Positions 1 to 9,421 of a stretch of 64,000 bases of DNA are shown in pieces (the stretch's first letter is position 1; each line of letters starts with the position of its first letter). Both the position numbers and the translations under genes were made by a program. The DNA is from an uncultured Prevotella sp. (GTDB lineage: Bacteria > Bacteroidota > Bacteroidia > Bacteroidales > Bacteroidaceae): assembly GCA_944319945.1 (NCBI GenBank), contig CALUFN010000002.1, forward strand, positions 1 through 64,000, read 5' to 3'. Below the pieces are notes generated by a model. It was not told where the DNA came from, made no database searches, and was given only the letters and a program-made list of their open reading frames with translations.

Positions 1-2
1 CG

Positions 3-65
3 TTCGATTCGGCTGAGGAAATGGTGAAACTTGCTGCAATAAGGATGTTGCTGAACAAAATTTAA
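3..65 (+). CDS. 3' end of an unidentified gene (partial)
   Basis: An open frame enters from the left edge and ends with TAA at 63-65. It encodes about 20 residues ending MLLNKI. The tail is helical and basic, as transposase C-termini can be, but it is too short to identify. It converges on the regulator gene that ends at 81. It may be a chance open frame. Confidence 0.3.
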   Translation, partial: FDSAEEMVKLAAIRMLLNKI

Positions 66-80
66 ACAGGCTCTAAGGTC

Positions 81-1409
<1,329 letters not shown>

Positions 1410-1416
1410 TTCATTG

Positions 1417-1424
1417 CAAAAGTA
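1417..1424 (-). promoter_or_regulatory. Possible -7 box for the sigma-54 regulator gene
   Basis: Read on the minus strand this is TACTTTTG, matching the Bacteroidetes -7 consensus TAnnTTTG. It lies only 7 bases before the ATG at 1409, so the transcript would be almost leaderless. It may be chance. Confidence 0.35.
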
Positions 1425-1523
1425 ATCGCTTATTGTGAGAAATGCAAACATGCCGCAATTTATTTTTAGCAGACGAGAATACGAGCAGACAAGGAGATTT
1501 GCCTTGTCCTTGTACAATTAGTT

Positions 1524-1536
1524 GACAACAGTTGTC
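1524..1536. promoter_or_regulatory. Palindromic operator / enhancer candidate
   Basis: GACAAC-A-GTTGTC is a perfect 13-bp palindrome in the divergent intergenic region, about 70 bp upstream of the sigma-54-like promoter. NtrC-type activators bind such dyads as upstream activating sequences, so this is the likely site for the adjacent regulator. Its function is inferred from position and symmetry. Confidence 0.5.
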
Positions 1537-1602
1537 TAATATTTGGACGGTGGCCGAATCGCGCTTTTGCGCTATCTTGTTGATATCCCGTCTTTTGCGT
1601 TT

Positions 1603-1619
1603 TTGGCACGCTTTTGGCA
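1603..1619 (+). promoter_or_regulatory. Sigma-54 (-24/-12) promoter for the efflux cluster
   Basis: TTGGCACG-CTTT-TGGCA matches the sigma-54 consensus (TTGGCACG-N4-TTGCW) except for one base in the -12 element. GG and GC are exactly 10 bases apart. Transcription would begin near 1630, just before the ATG at 1634, leaving almost no leader. Confidence 0.6.
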
Positions 1620-1633
1620 ACTGTAAGGGTGAT

Positions 1634-2962
1634 ATGATTAAGAAATTTACGATAATAATATTGTTGACGGCAGCCCCATTTGCAGCGTTTGCGCAGCACG
1701 AATGGACTCTTGACGAGTGCGTAAGCTACGCTTTGGACCATGCTACGGAGGTCGCCCGGCAACAGATAGAGCGCCGGCAGTCGGTTACCGACTATCGCAC
1801 GGCGTTGCTCGACTTCCTTCCCAGCGTGTCGGCCCAGGCCAACGGACAGTACAGTTGGGGACGCAACATCGACCCTGAGACTAACTTGTATAACAACGTT
1901 ACGACGTTTAACAACAGCTATTCGATAAGTGCGTCACTCCCCGTGTTTGACGGCGGACAGACGTGGAACGCCTTCCGTAAGGCGCGCTTGGCCCGTAACA
2001 CCGCGTCTACGGCCGTCGTGCAGGCCCGCGACGATAAGGCTATAGAGGTGATGCAGAAGTTCGTCGACGCCGTTTACGCACTGAAGAGCATCTCCCTTAT
2101 GCGCCGTAAGCTGGCTGACTCTGAGGCCCTTCTCGCCAAGACGAGGCGGCTTTACGAGCTGGGAGAGAAGAGCCGGCCCGACGTGGTGCAGATGGAGAGC
2201 CAGGTGGCCGAAGACGATTACAACCTGCTTCACCAGCAAAACCTCGCGCGGACGGCCATGATTGCGCTGAAGTCGGCCATGAACTTTCCCCCGGCCGACT
2301 CCCTCTCGCCCGACTGCTCCATGCCTGTGCCAGTCAGTCTGCCTGCCGTAGCACCGGTGATGGACGACCTCGCCCTGAGCTCTAAGCCTGCCGTGGTGAT
2401 AGCCGAAAGCAGCGTGGAGCAGGCGCGGCTCAACTGGAAGATGCAGCGCGCGGCACTGATGCCGCAGATATACCTAAGCGGCGGAATATCTACAAACTTC
2501 TATAAAAACCTCTCTCAGGGACAGGCAGGGCTGGCTTACGGTGCCCAGATGCGCAACAATCTGGGCGAATACGTCAGCCTGACCCTCTCCGTCCCACTCT
2601 TCTCTCCCGGCGGATGGCGCAGCGTGAAGCGGGCTAAGGCCGACTACGTGATAGCCAAGCTCGACGCCGACGACGCCCGGCGGAAACTGCGCGACGATGC
2701 CGAGCAGGCCCTGGCCGACTATGAGGGATACCGCAAGGAGGTGGAGCGCATGGAGCGCAAGGTGGCTTCAGACTCGCTGGCTTACCGCCTCTCGCGCCGC
2801 AAATACGAGGAAGGCATGCTCTCTACGTTCGATATTCACGAGTCAGCGCAGGCTCTGCTTGAGAGCAGCGTCACGCTGCTGCAGCTGCGCATGCTGCTCG
2901 CCATAAGGCTGAAATTAGTAAAATATTATATCAACAACGAACCGTTATGGACATTGAACTGA
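1634..2962 (+). CDS. TolC-family outer-membrane efflux protein
   Basis: This 442-aa protein is an outer-membrane channel for tripartite export. Residues 1-20 are a signal peptide ending AFAQ. The mature start HEWTLDECVSYAL is the typical beginning of the outer-membrane efflux protein repeat, followed by long alpha-helical segments, as expected for the periplasmic barrel. ATG 1634 is preceded by TAAGGG and gives the signal peptide; the open frame upstream of it has no such start. The last 16 bases overlap the adaptor gene, which implies translational coupling. The likely partners are the adjacent HlyD-type adaptor and the MacB-like ABC genes. Confidence 0.93.
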   Translation: MIKKFTIIILLTAAPFAAFAQHEWTLDECVSYALDHATEVARQQIERRQSVTDYRTALLDFLPSVSAQANGQYSWGRNIDPETNLYNNVTTFNNSYSISASLPVFDGGQTWNAFRKARLARNTASTAVVQARDDKAIEVMQKFVDAVYALKSISLMRRKLADSEALLAKTRRLYELGEKSRPDVVQMESQVAEDDYNLLHQQNLARTAMIALKSAMNFPPADSLSPDCSMPVPVSLPAVAPVMDDLALSSKPAVVIAESSVEQARLNWKMQRAALMPQIYLSGGISTNFYKNLSQGQAGLAYGAQMRNNLGEYVSLTLSVPLFSPGGWRSVKRAKADYVIAKLDADDARRKLRDDAEQALADYEGYRKEVERMERKVASDSLAYRLSRRKYEEGMLSTFDIHESAQALLESSVTLLQLRMLLAIRLKLVKYYINNEPLWTLN

Positions 2963-4200
2963 AACCGAAGAGATACTTCCTGCCCAAGAAGTATTGGCCG
3001 TGGGCGGGCGGTGCCTTGTTCGTAGTTGCCGTGCTGGCGTGGCTCGCCACGGCCGACTTCGCGTCAACTTTGCGCGTTGACCGCTGCGGACTAAGCATAG
3101 GCGAAGTGAAAAACCCGCGATTCGACGACTACGTGAGCGTCGACGGCAGCGTGGTGCCTATCCAAGTGGTGCAGATTTCGCCCGAGGAGGGCGGGGTAGT
3201 GGTCGAGAAGGTGCTTGAAGAGGGTGCTCACGTAAGCAAGGGCGACGTAATACTGCGCCTCAACAACTCTAATCTCGACCTCGAGATACTCAACGCCGAG
3301 AGCGAACTTGCAGAGAAGCAGAACATGCTGCGCAACACGCAGCTCTCGTTCGAGCAGGACAATCTCAATAACCGCAACGAGGCCTTGCAACTCAAGATGG
3401 AGGTGAAGGCCAAGCGGAGGGCCTTCGACCATCAGGCGGCCCTGTATGATGAGGAGCTTAACTCGCGCGAGGAATACCTCAAGGCGAAGGAAGACTACGA
3501 GCTGGCCGTTCAGAAGAACGAGCTGATAAGCCAGCGCTTGGCCAAGACCCGCGAGCTTAACCGCTCGCAGGTGGCGCAGATGACAGCCGACCTTGCCTCC
3601 ATGCGCAAGAACGTTGAGCTGGTGCGCGAGCGCAAGGCCAAGCTCGACGTGCGCTCGACTATCGACGGCGAGATAGGACTGCTCGACGTAGAGCTGGGCC
3701 AAAGCATATCGCCGGGACAGAAGGTCGGCGTGGTCAACGACCTGAGCGACTATAAGGTGGAGGCGCAGGTCGACGAACATTACATCGACCGTGTGCATGT
3801 AGGCCTGCAAGCCTCCTTCGAGCAGAGCGGCAAGACTTACCGGCTGCGCGTGCGCAAGGTGTTTCCCGAGGTGCGCGAGGGGCGTTTCCGTATCGACTTC
3901 GTGTTCACCGGCGGCAGGCCTAAGAACATCCGCACTGGCCAGACCTACTACGTAGACCTGCAGCTCGGCGAGTCGAAGAAGGCTATAATCATCCCCAAAG
4001 GCACGTTTTACAGTGTGACGGGCGGCAAATGGATATTCGTATTAGACGGCGAAGGCCGCAAGGCTTACCGCCGTAAGATACGCATAGGACGGCAAAATCC
4101 TGAGTATTACGAAGTGCTCGAAGGCCTTGAGCCGGGCGAACGCGTCATAGTCAGCGGCTACGAGGCGTACAAGGACAGCGAAACGCTCGTGCTGGAATAA
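2947..4200 (+). CDS. HlyD/MacA-type periplasmic adaptor subunit
   Basis: This 417-aa adaptor links an inner-membrane transporter to the TolC-like channel. One membrane anchor lies at about 18-37 (WPWAGGALFVVAVLAWLA). A lipoyl/barrel-sandwich half follows (VQISPEEGGVVVEKVLEEGAHVSKGD split across a hairpin), then a long coiled-coil hairpin at about 110-230 and a beta-barrel region containing IRTGQTYYVDLQLG. The C-terminal membrane-proximal part ends LEPGERVIVSGYEAYKDSETLVLE. It overlaps tolC by 16 bases and precedes the ABC permease and ATPase genes. The substrate cannot be told from sequence. Confidence 0.93.
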   Translation: MDIELKPKRYFLPKKYWPWAGGALFVVAVLAWLATADFASTLRVDRCGLSIGEVKNPRFDDYVSVDGSVVPIQVVQISPEEGGVVVEKVLEEGAHVSKGDVILRLNNSNLDLEILNAESELAEKQNMLRNTQLSFEQDNLNNRNEALQLKMEVKAKRRAFDHQAALYDEELNSREEYLKAKEDYELAVQKNELISQRLAKTRELNRSQVAQMTADLASMRKNVELVRERKAKLDVRSTIDGEIGLLDVELGQSISPGQKVGVVNDLSDYKVEAQVDEHYIDRVHVGLQASFEQSGKTYRLRVRKVFPEVREGRFRIDFVFTGGRPKNIRTGQTYYVDLQLGESKKAIIIPKGTFYSVTGGKWIFVLDGEGRKAYRRKIRIGRQNPEYYEVLEGLEPGERVIVSGYEAYKDSETLVLE

Positions 4201-4268
4201 GGCGGGATTTAATGAACAAAGGTTCTGAAACAAGAACAGATGAAAAAAATCGTTTAAATATCACATGT

Positions 4269-4595
4269 ATGAGAACATTTATAGCAGTATTACTTTGGGC
4301 AGCCATTGGGTTGGCAGCTAATGCAAAGCCTCATTGCCAAAGTATCAACAACTATGATGGCAAGGTGACTATCGTTTTCACTGACGATCAAGCCGGGGAG
4401 CGGTACACGCTTTCTGACGTTAAATTCATTCCAAAATGGAATGGAAAAGAATATCCGGCGACATCGGTTAAGATAAAAGTGGCAGACGGCGTAGCCACTG
4501 TCACACTCGTATTTCCTCATGTCACTCGTTTCTTTAATCCCAAAGTGACACTTCGGATAAACGGAAAGAAAAGCAAATTCAAGGTGTGCCAATAG
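4269..4595 (+). CDS. Small secreted protein of unknown function
   Basis: I do not recognise this 108-aa protein. Residues 1-20 form a signal peptide (MRTFIAVLLWAAIGLAANA), and the rest is predicted beta-rich with many Lys and Val residues, ending KSKFKVCQ. There are two Cys, near the mature N-terminus and at the penultimate position, which could form a disulfide. I use ATG 4269 because it begins the signal sequence; the open frame starts earlier at 4212. Base composition is more AT-rich than the adjoining transporter genes. Being inside the efflux cluster it may be co-transcribed, but no role can be assigned. Confidence 0.6.
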   Translation: MRTFIAVLLWAAIGLAANAKPHCQSINNYDGKVTIVFTDDQAGERYTLSDVKFIPKWNGKEYPATSVKIKVADGVATVTLVFPHVTRFFNPKVTLRINGKKSKFKVCQ

Positions 4596-4620
4596 GATAC
4601 AAGACGAGTAAGTGAAAAGC

Positions 4621-4701
4621 AAAAGACGGCAAACGGCGTTGCAAAAGGCATCCTTTTACAGCCTAAAAGATAACCTTTTACAGGCCGAAAGGCCACCTTT
4701 T
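4621..4701. repeat. 22-bp-period palindrome array (array 1)
   Basis: Four 15-bp units start at 4621, 4643, 4665 and 4687, separated by 7-bp spacers. Unit 1 is degenerate (AAAAGACGGCAAACG); the others follow AAAAGnnnnCCTTTT. The array is intergenic and its last base directly abuts the GG of the next promoter. Confidence 0.85.
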
Positions 4702-4717
4702 GGAACGCTCTTGGTAA
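4698..4717 (+). promoter_or_regulatory. Second sigma-54-like promoter, for the ABC permease
   Basis: TTTTGGAACGCTCTTGGTAA matches the element at 1601-1620 in 16 of 20 positions. GG is followed after 10 bases by GT where GC would be canonical. Predicted transcription start is near 4727, 18 bases before ATG 4745. It suggests the permease gene is activated by the same regulator. Confidence 0.5.
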
Positions 4718-4744
4718 TACATTGATAATCAAACGTTTATAAAT

Positions 4745-7117
4745 ATGAACACAACAATGGCAAACTTTAATTTGAAAAGCTACTTTACGTTCCTGTCGAG
4801 GAACAAGGCGTACACGGCGGTCAACGTGTTCGGACTGGCCGTCAGCCTGATGTTCGTCATCATTATCGGCGTGTACACGTGGCAGGAGTTCAGCGTAGAC
4901 CGCCAGCACTCTAAGGCCAAGCGTATCTACAACATCGGTCTTAACATGAACGACGGCGCTTGGCACGTGGCCCACTGCCACCATGCGGTGTTGCGCCACC
5001 TGCGTTCACATTATCCTGAGATAGAGCAGACGTGCGGCTTTACCAGCGGAAGCCTGAAGATAGACGCGGGCGGCAGCTTCGTAAACATCTACGTGCTGCA
5101 GTCTGACTCTACGTTCTTCTCGATGTTCGACTTCCCCCTGCTGCGCGGCGACCGCACCACCTGCCTCATGCAGAAGGGCAATATCGTGGTGACGGAAAGT
5201 TTAGCCCGCCGCTATTTCGGCACCGACGACGTGCTCGGCCGCGTGCTTACCACGGCCGACGGACAGCGTTTCAGAGTCACGGGAGTGGTAAAAGACTTCT
5301 CAGGCACAATCATTGACGAACGCATCGAGGGCGTGATCGACTTCTCGTTCGACGGTAACATGGCCAACCGTGACGAGTATTTCCCCAACATGGTTAACAT
5401 TACCGGGGCGGTATCGTTCGTCCAAGTGCGCGAGGGCAGCGACTTCGAGTCTAAACAGAAGGACGTCGACGCCTTCTTCCAGACGTTCTGGGAGGGCTAC
5501 CACCCCATAGTAACACGCCTCGACAAGCTGTATTTCTCGGGTCTTGACGCCAATCTGCTGAAGCTCGGCAATTTCACTTTCGTCAAGATTCTCTTCGCCG
5601 TCGGCCTGGTGATACTGTTGTTCTCCATTATGAACTACGTCAACCTGACCGTAGCCCAGGCCGGTTACCGCGCCCGTGAGATGGCCACGCGTCGTCTGTT
5701 CGGCTGCAGCAAGGGAGCCGTCAGTGTCAACATGTTCATTGAGTCGTTCATAATGTGCGTCATTTCGCTGGTCATCGCCGTAGCGTTGGCCTATGTATTC
5801 GCACCTTACGCAGGGCGGCTTTTGCAGGCGAAGCTCTCTCTCGGCGTGCTCGCCTCTCCCTCGGCGGCGGCTCTGATAGCGGCCTTCGTGCTGATAGTGA
5901 GCGCCCTGTCGGGCGTGCTTCCGGCCATGATACTGTCGATGGTGAAGCCCGTAGAGGTGGTGAGGGGCACGTTCCGCAAGCAGACCAAGATGGTGTTCTC
6001 ACGTGTTTTCATCACCGTGCAGAACGTCATCACCATCGTCATGCTGGCCTGCGCCCTCATAATGTCGCTGCAGATGCGCCATCTTACCACGGCCCCGTTA
6101 GGCTACGACACAGAGAACATCATCGACATACAGTATCCCGACGATAGGGTGGCCGTGCATTCGGCCGAGTTTGAAGACCGTCTGCGCGCCCTGCCGTTCG
6201 TCAAGATGGTGGCCCCGTCGCTGGGAACGCCTGCCAACGGCGGCAACAATAACACCGTGCAGTTCGACAAGCACGAGCAGGAGTGGAGCTTCCAGTTCAT
6301 CAGCGGCACGCCCGAACTGATGAAGATATACGGCCTTACGCTGAAAAACGACCTGCACGCCGCAGGCGACAGCATAGTTTACCTTAACGACATGGCAGCG
6401 AAGGCCTTGCAGATGAAGCCCACCGACACCCACCTGAACAGCCGCTACGAGCGGATAAGGTTCAGCAACTTCAAGGAAAACCCGCAGTTCGGAGGCATCG
6501 TCAACGACTTCACCATACGCAACGTGCTCGAAGCCCCGCGCGCGCTGATAATCCAAGTGTGCAACAAGATAGAGACACCGTGGGAGGTTTCGATTCTCGT
6601 TGAGGGCGACCCCGTGGAGGCGTATGCCGAGATCAAGAAGATATACAAGGAGGTGTTCCGCGAGGAAGTCGACGAGTCAAGCTCGCCGTTCGTAGACAAG
6701 CAGGTGCAGGAGCGCTTCGAGCAGGAGATCCGCACGACGAAGATAGTCTCCCTGTTCGCCCTCGTCGCCATAGTGATATCGCTGCTCGGGCTTGTGGCCA
6801 TGTCTACTTACTTCATCCAGCAGCGCTCCTGCGAGATAGCCGTGCGCAAGGTGTTCGGCTCCACGGGCGGGCAGGTGCGCCGCCGACTGGTGCGCTCGTT
6901 CCTCGTCTACGTGGGCGTGGCGTTCGTCATAGCCGTGCCGATAATAGTTTACTTCATGCACGACTGGATATCGCAATACAGTTATCGCATCGCTTGGTGG
7001 CCCTATATGATAGTCGTGGCGGGTGCCGTGGTGCTGGCCGTAAGCTATGCCGCAGTGGCCGTACAGAGCAGGATTGCGGCGGGCGAGAATCCGGTTAAGA
7101 ACATAAGGCAGGAGTAA
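4745..7117 (+). CDS. MacB/FtsX-type ABC transporter permease
   Basis: This 790-aa inner-membrane protein belongs to the FtsX-like permeases that work mechanically with a TolC channel. The first membrane segment (VNVFGLAVSLMFVIIIGVYTW, about 24-44) is followed by a large MacB-type periplasmic domain, then segments near 279-300 and two further clusters, one mid-protein and one at the C-terminus. The two FtsX-like halves each carry a MATRRLFG/AVRKVFG-type motif after the transmembrane segment, typical of this family in Bacteroidetes, where one chain holds two FtsX units. It lacks an ATPase domain; the ATPase is encoded by the next gene. The export substrate is unknown. Confidence 0.93.
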   Translation: MNTTMANFNLKSYFTFLSRNKAYTAVNVFGLAVSLMFVIIIGVYTWQEFSVDRQHSKAKRIYNIGLNMNDGAWHVAHCHHAVLRHLRSHYPEIEQTCGFTSGSLKIDAGGSFVNIYVLQSDSTFFSMFDFPLLRGDRTTCLMQKGNIVVTESLARRYFGTDDVLGRVLTTADGQRFRVTGVVKDFSGTIIDERIEGVIDFSFDGNMANRDEYFPNMVNITGAVSFVQVREGSDFESKQKDVDAFFQTFWEGYHPIVTRLDKLYFSGLDANLLKLGNFTFVKILFAVGLVILLFSIMNYVNLTVAQAGYRAREMATRRLFGCSKGAVSVNMFIESFIMCVISLVIAVALAYVFAPYAGRLLQAKLSLGVLASPSAAALIAAFVLIVSALSGVLPAMILSMVKPVEVVRGTFRKQTKMVFSRVFITVQNVITIVMLACALIMSLQMRHLTTAPLGYDTENIIDIQYPDDRVAVHSAEFEDRLRALPFVKMVAPSLGTPANGGNNNTVQFDKHEQEWSFQFISGTPELMKIYGLTLKNDLHAAGDSIVYLNDMAAKALQMKPTDTHLNSRYERIRFSNFKENPQFGGIVNDFTIRNVLEAPRALIIQVCNKIETPWEVSILVEGDPVEAYAEIKKIYKEVFREEVDESSSPFVDKQVQERFEQEIRTTKIVSLFALVAIVISLLGLVAMSTYFIQQRSCEIAVRKVFGSTGGQVRRRLVRSFLVYVGVAFVIAVPIIVYFMHDWISQYSYRIAWWPYMIVVAGAVVLAVSYAAVAVQSRIAAGENPVKNIRQE

Positions 7118-7129
7118 ATGGTGTGGGTT

Positions 7130-7250
7130 ATGCGGTTTTACGGTTATTCGGTTGTGAGGATATACGGAATACCCCGGTAACCGTAAAACCATAAGCCCCT
7201 AAAAACAACCGTATAACCCGATAACCGTAAAACCATAAAACCGTAAAACA
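7130..7250. repeat. Low-complexity inverted repeat (ACCGTAAAACC words)
   Basis: The left part is built from GGTTTTACGGTTAT-like words and the right part from their complements (ACCGTAAAACCATAA, CCGTATAACCCG). The two halves can fold into a long imperfect hairpin between the permease and ATPase genes. The same vocabulary recurs at 38710-38855, 41875-42110 and near 53195-53215. Confidence 0.6.
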
Positions 7251-7251
7251 T

Positions 7252-7914
7252 ATGATAAAATTAGAAAACTTATGTAAGTCGTTCCGCACGGAAGAGGTGG
7301 AGACGATAGCTTTAGACAATGTGTCGTTCGGTGTTGACGACGGCGAGTTCGTGGCGATAATGGGTCCGTCGGGATGTGGCAAGTCTACCTTGCTCAACAT
7401 CCTCGGACTACTCGACAACCCCACGTCGGGGCGGTACGTGCTCGACGGACGCGACGTGGCCGACCTCAAGGAGAAAGACCGCACCGACATACGCAAGGGG
7501 CGGATAGGCTTCGTGTTCCAGAGCTTCAACCTCATTGACGAGCTTAACGTAGAGGAGAACATCGAGCTGCCGCTGACCTACCTGAACGTAGGCCGGGCCG
7601 AGCGTAAGCGCAAGGTGCAGGAGGTGATGAGGCGCATGGCCATAAGCCACAGGGCGAAACACTTTCCCCACCAGCTCTCGGGCGGACAGCAGCAGCGCGC
7701 GGCGATAGCCCGCGCCGTGGTGTTCGGACCGAAACTGATACTCGCCGACGAGCCTACTGGTAACCTTGACTCGAAAAACGGCGCCGAGGTGATGCGCCTG
7801 CTTACCGAGCTTAACCAAGACGGCACGACCATAGTAATGGTTACCCACAACGAGCACGACGCACAGGCGGCCCACAGGACGATACGCCTGTTCGACGGTA
7901 AGATCGTGGGTTGA
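7252..7914 (+). CDS. MacB/LolD-type ABC transporter ATP-binding protein
   Basis: This 220-aa ATPase would power the preceding FtsX-type permease. All ABC motifs are present: Walker [11 protein letters not shown]-loop [17 protein letters not shown], signature [14 protein letters not shown], Walker [14 protein letters not shown] and the switch His in [11 protein letters not shown]. Length and the [11 protein letters not shown] context are typical of the LolD/MacB group rather than of importers. It lies 134 bp after the permease gene, across an inverted repeat, so expression may be partly uncoupled from it. Confidence 0.94.
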   Translation: MIKLENLCKSFRTEEVETIALDNVSFGVDDGEFVAIMGPSGCGKSTLLNILGLLDNPTSGRYVLDGRDVADLKEKDRTDIRKGRIGFVFQSFNLIDELNVEENIELPLTYLNVGRAERKRKVQEVMRRMAISHRAKHFPHQLSGGQQQRAAIARAVVFGPKLILADEPTGNLDSKNGAEVMRLLTELNQDGTTIVMVTHNEHDAQAAHRTIRLFDGKIVG

Positions 7915-7985
7915 GGCGCATGGATGGCGCATTTTTCTTAGATCTTGTAACCACTTGAACATCAGTCTCTTACCGGAGACGTTGT

Positions 7986-8066
7986 AAAAGGCGGCAAACG
8001 GGCCTGCAAAAGGTGGCTTTTCGCAGTGCGAAAGGTAACCTTTTGCAGGCCCGTTTGCCGCCTTTT
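7986..8066. repeat. 22-bp-period palindrome array with perfect 28-bp arms (array 2)
   Basis: Units start at 7986, 8008, 8030 and 8052. Bases 7986-8013 and 8039-8066 are perfect 28-bp inverted repeats, with a smaller hairpin (CTTTTCGC/GCGAAAG) in the loop. It follows the ABC operon and could act as a bidirectional terminator. The rest of the 520-bp intergenic region holds only the promoter for the next operon. Confidence 0.85.
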
Positions 8067-8321
8067 AGAATTTCGTCCGCCTGCACCGGCGTTAAGCAAT
8101 GCCGCCGGGAGCCGTGCGGCAGCAGTCAGGCCGCAGTCCGCGCGGTTGCAAATCGTAACTTTCTTTATGCGTCGAAAACGCCCATATTTCGGCCAAATGT
8201 AAATCCTCTTGTCGTAAACGGCCATGCTTTTAGCAATTATCCGTGTGCTATTGGCATTATGTTGTAATCTGCCTGGCGATGTCCCATTATACCATAAAAC
8301 AAATTATTATTGCCTTTTTAT

Positions 8322-8352
8322 TTTGAAGTTTGCCATACTTGCACTATCTTTG
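8322..8352 (+). promoter_or_regulatory. Bacteroidetes-type promoter of ptb-buk
   Basis: TTTG at 8322-8325 and TATCTTTG at 8345-8352 are separated by 19 bases, fitting the -33/-7 consensus. Another TTTG sits at 8329-8332. The transcript leader would be about 80 nt. Confidence 0.65.
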
Positions 8353-8436
8353 CACAAAAAGACGAAAAGTGTGCGGTTTTTGAAAGACACAAGTTGTTAA
8401 CAGACAGGCATACGAGCTATAAAAATCTAAGTAACC

Positions 8437-9351
8437 ATGAGTTCGATATTGAATTTTAACGACCTTACGGGCATGCTTGCCCGTACTCACGGGCGTAAGC
8501 GTGTGGCAGTGGCAAGCCCTGCCGATTCTCATACGGAATACGTAGTTGAGAGAGCTCTCAACGAAGGTATTGCCGATTTCGTGTTGGTGTGTGTCGGCGA
8601 GTGCAGACCCGAGTTCGCCGCCCTGCGCGACCGTTTCGCAGGCCATGTGACCGTAGAGACGGAGCCCGACGTAGACTCTGCGGCGCGCCGCGCCGTAGCC
8701 ATCGTCAGGGAAGGCGGTGCCGACGTGCTGATGAAAGGCTCCATGAACACCGACAACCTGCTGCGCGCCGTGCTCAACAAGGAGCACGGCATACTGGAGC
8801 CAGGCCGCGTGCTGAGCCACGTCACGGTGACGCAGATACCGGCATACGGCAAGTTGCTGGTGTTCTCTGATGCCGCCGTGGTGCCCCGCCCCACGTTAGA
8901 CCAGTTTGATGCGATACTCGGCTACGCCGTCGGCGTGAGCCGCAGGTTGGGCGTAAGCCGCCCGGCGGTGGCACTCGTAAACTTTACCGAAAAGGTGAAC
9001 GAGAAGTTTCCCCATACCTTATATTATGAGGAACTGAAGCACCGGGCCTCTGAGGGACGTTACGGCGACGTGTGCGTGGACGGCCCTATGGACGTGAAGA
9101 CGGCCCTCGACGCCGAGAGCGGAAAGATAAAGGGCATCGACTCGCCTGTTGTGGGCAAGGCCGACGTGCTGATATTCCCCAACATCGAGTCGGGCAACGT
9201 GTTCTACAAGACGCTCACCCTCTTTGCCGGGGCCGAGACGGCAGGCATGCTCTGCGGCACCACGGTGCCCGTAGTGGTGGCCTCGAGGGCAGACTCGTGC
9301 GAGTCAAAGTTCTACAGCCTGGCGATAGCCTGCGTCGATAAAGAATCGTGA
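8437..9351 (+). CDS. ptb: Phosphate butyryltransferase (Ptb-like phosphotransacylase)
   Basis: This 304-aa enzyme exchanges CoA and phosphate on a short-chain acyl group (acyl-CoA + Pi to acyl-phosphate + CoA) in the cytoplasm. Family motifs include VLMKGSMNTDNLLRAVLN, VCVDGPMDVKTALD and GKADVLIFPNIESGN near the C-terminus. The length matches clostridial Ptb, and the butyrate kinase gene follows 70 bp downstream, the classical ptb-buk order. Together they form an acyl-phosphate and ATP from an acyl-CoA, or activate short-chain acids in reverse. No butyryl-CoA synthesis genes lie in the window, so the natural acyl group may be branched (isobutyrate, isovalerate) rather than butyrate; that is inference. 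Confidence 0.9.
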   Translation: MSSILNFNDLTGMLARTHGRKRVAVASPADSHTEYVVERALNEGIADFVLVCVGECRPEFAALRDRFAGHVTVETEPDVDSAARRAVAIVREGGADVLMKGSMNTDNLLRAVLNKEHGILEPGRVLSHVTVTQIPAYGKLLVFSDAAVVPRPTLDQFDAILGYAVGVSRRLGVSRPAVALVNFTEKVNEKFPHTLYYEELKHRASEGRYGDVCVDGPMDVKTALDAESGKIKGIDSPVVGKADVLIFPNIESGNVFYKTLTLFAGAETAGMLCGTTVPVVVASRADSCESKFYSLAIACVDKES

Positions 9352-9421
9352 ACGATGAGTTATGCATCATGCACCTGTGAAACGAAGTTCGGCGAAAGCC
9401 AATCATGAATTAATATAAGGA

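Noticed and set aside
2947..7914. The TolC/HlyD cluster as an RND efflux system
   Set aside because: The inner-membrane component is an FtsX-type permease with a separate ABC ATPase; no RND pump gene is present.
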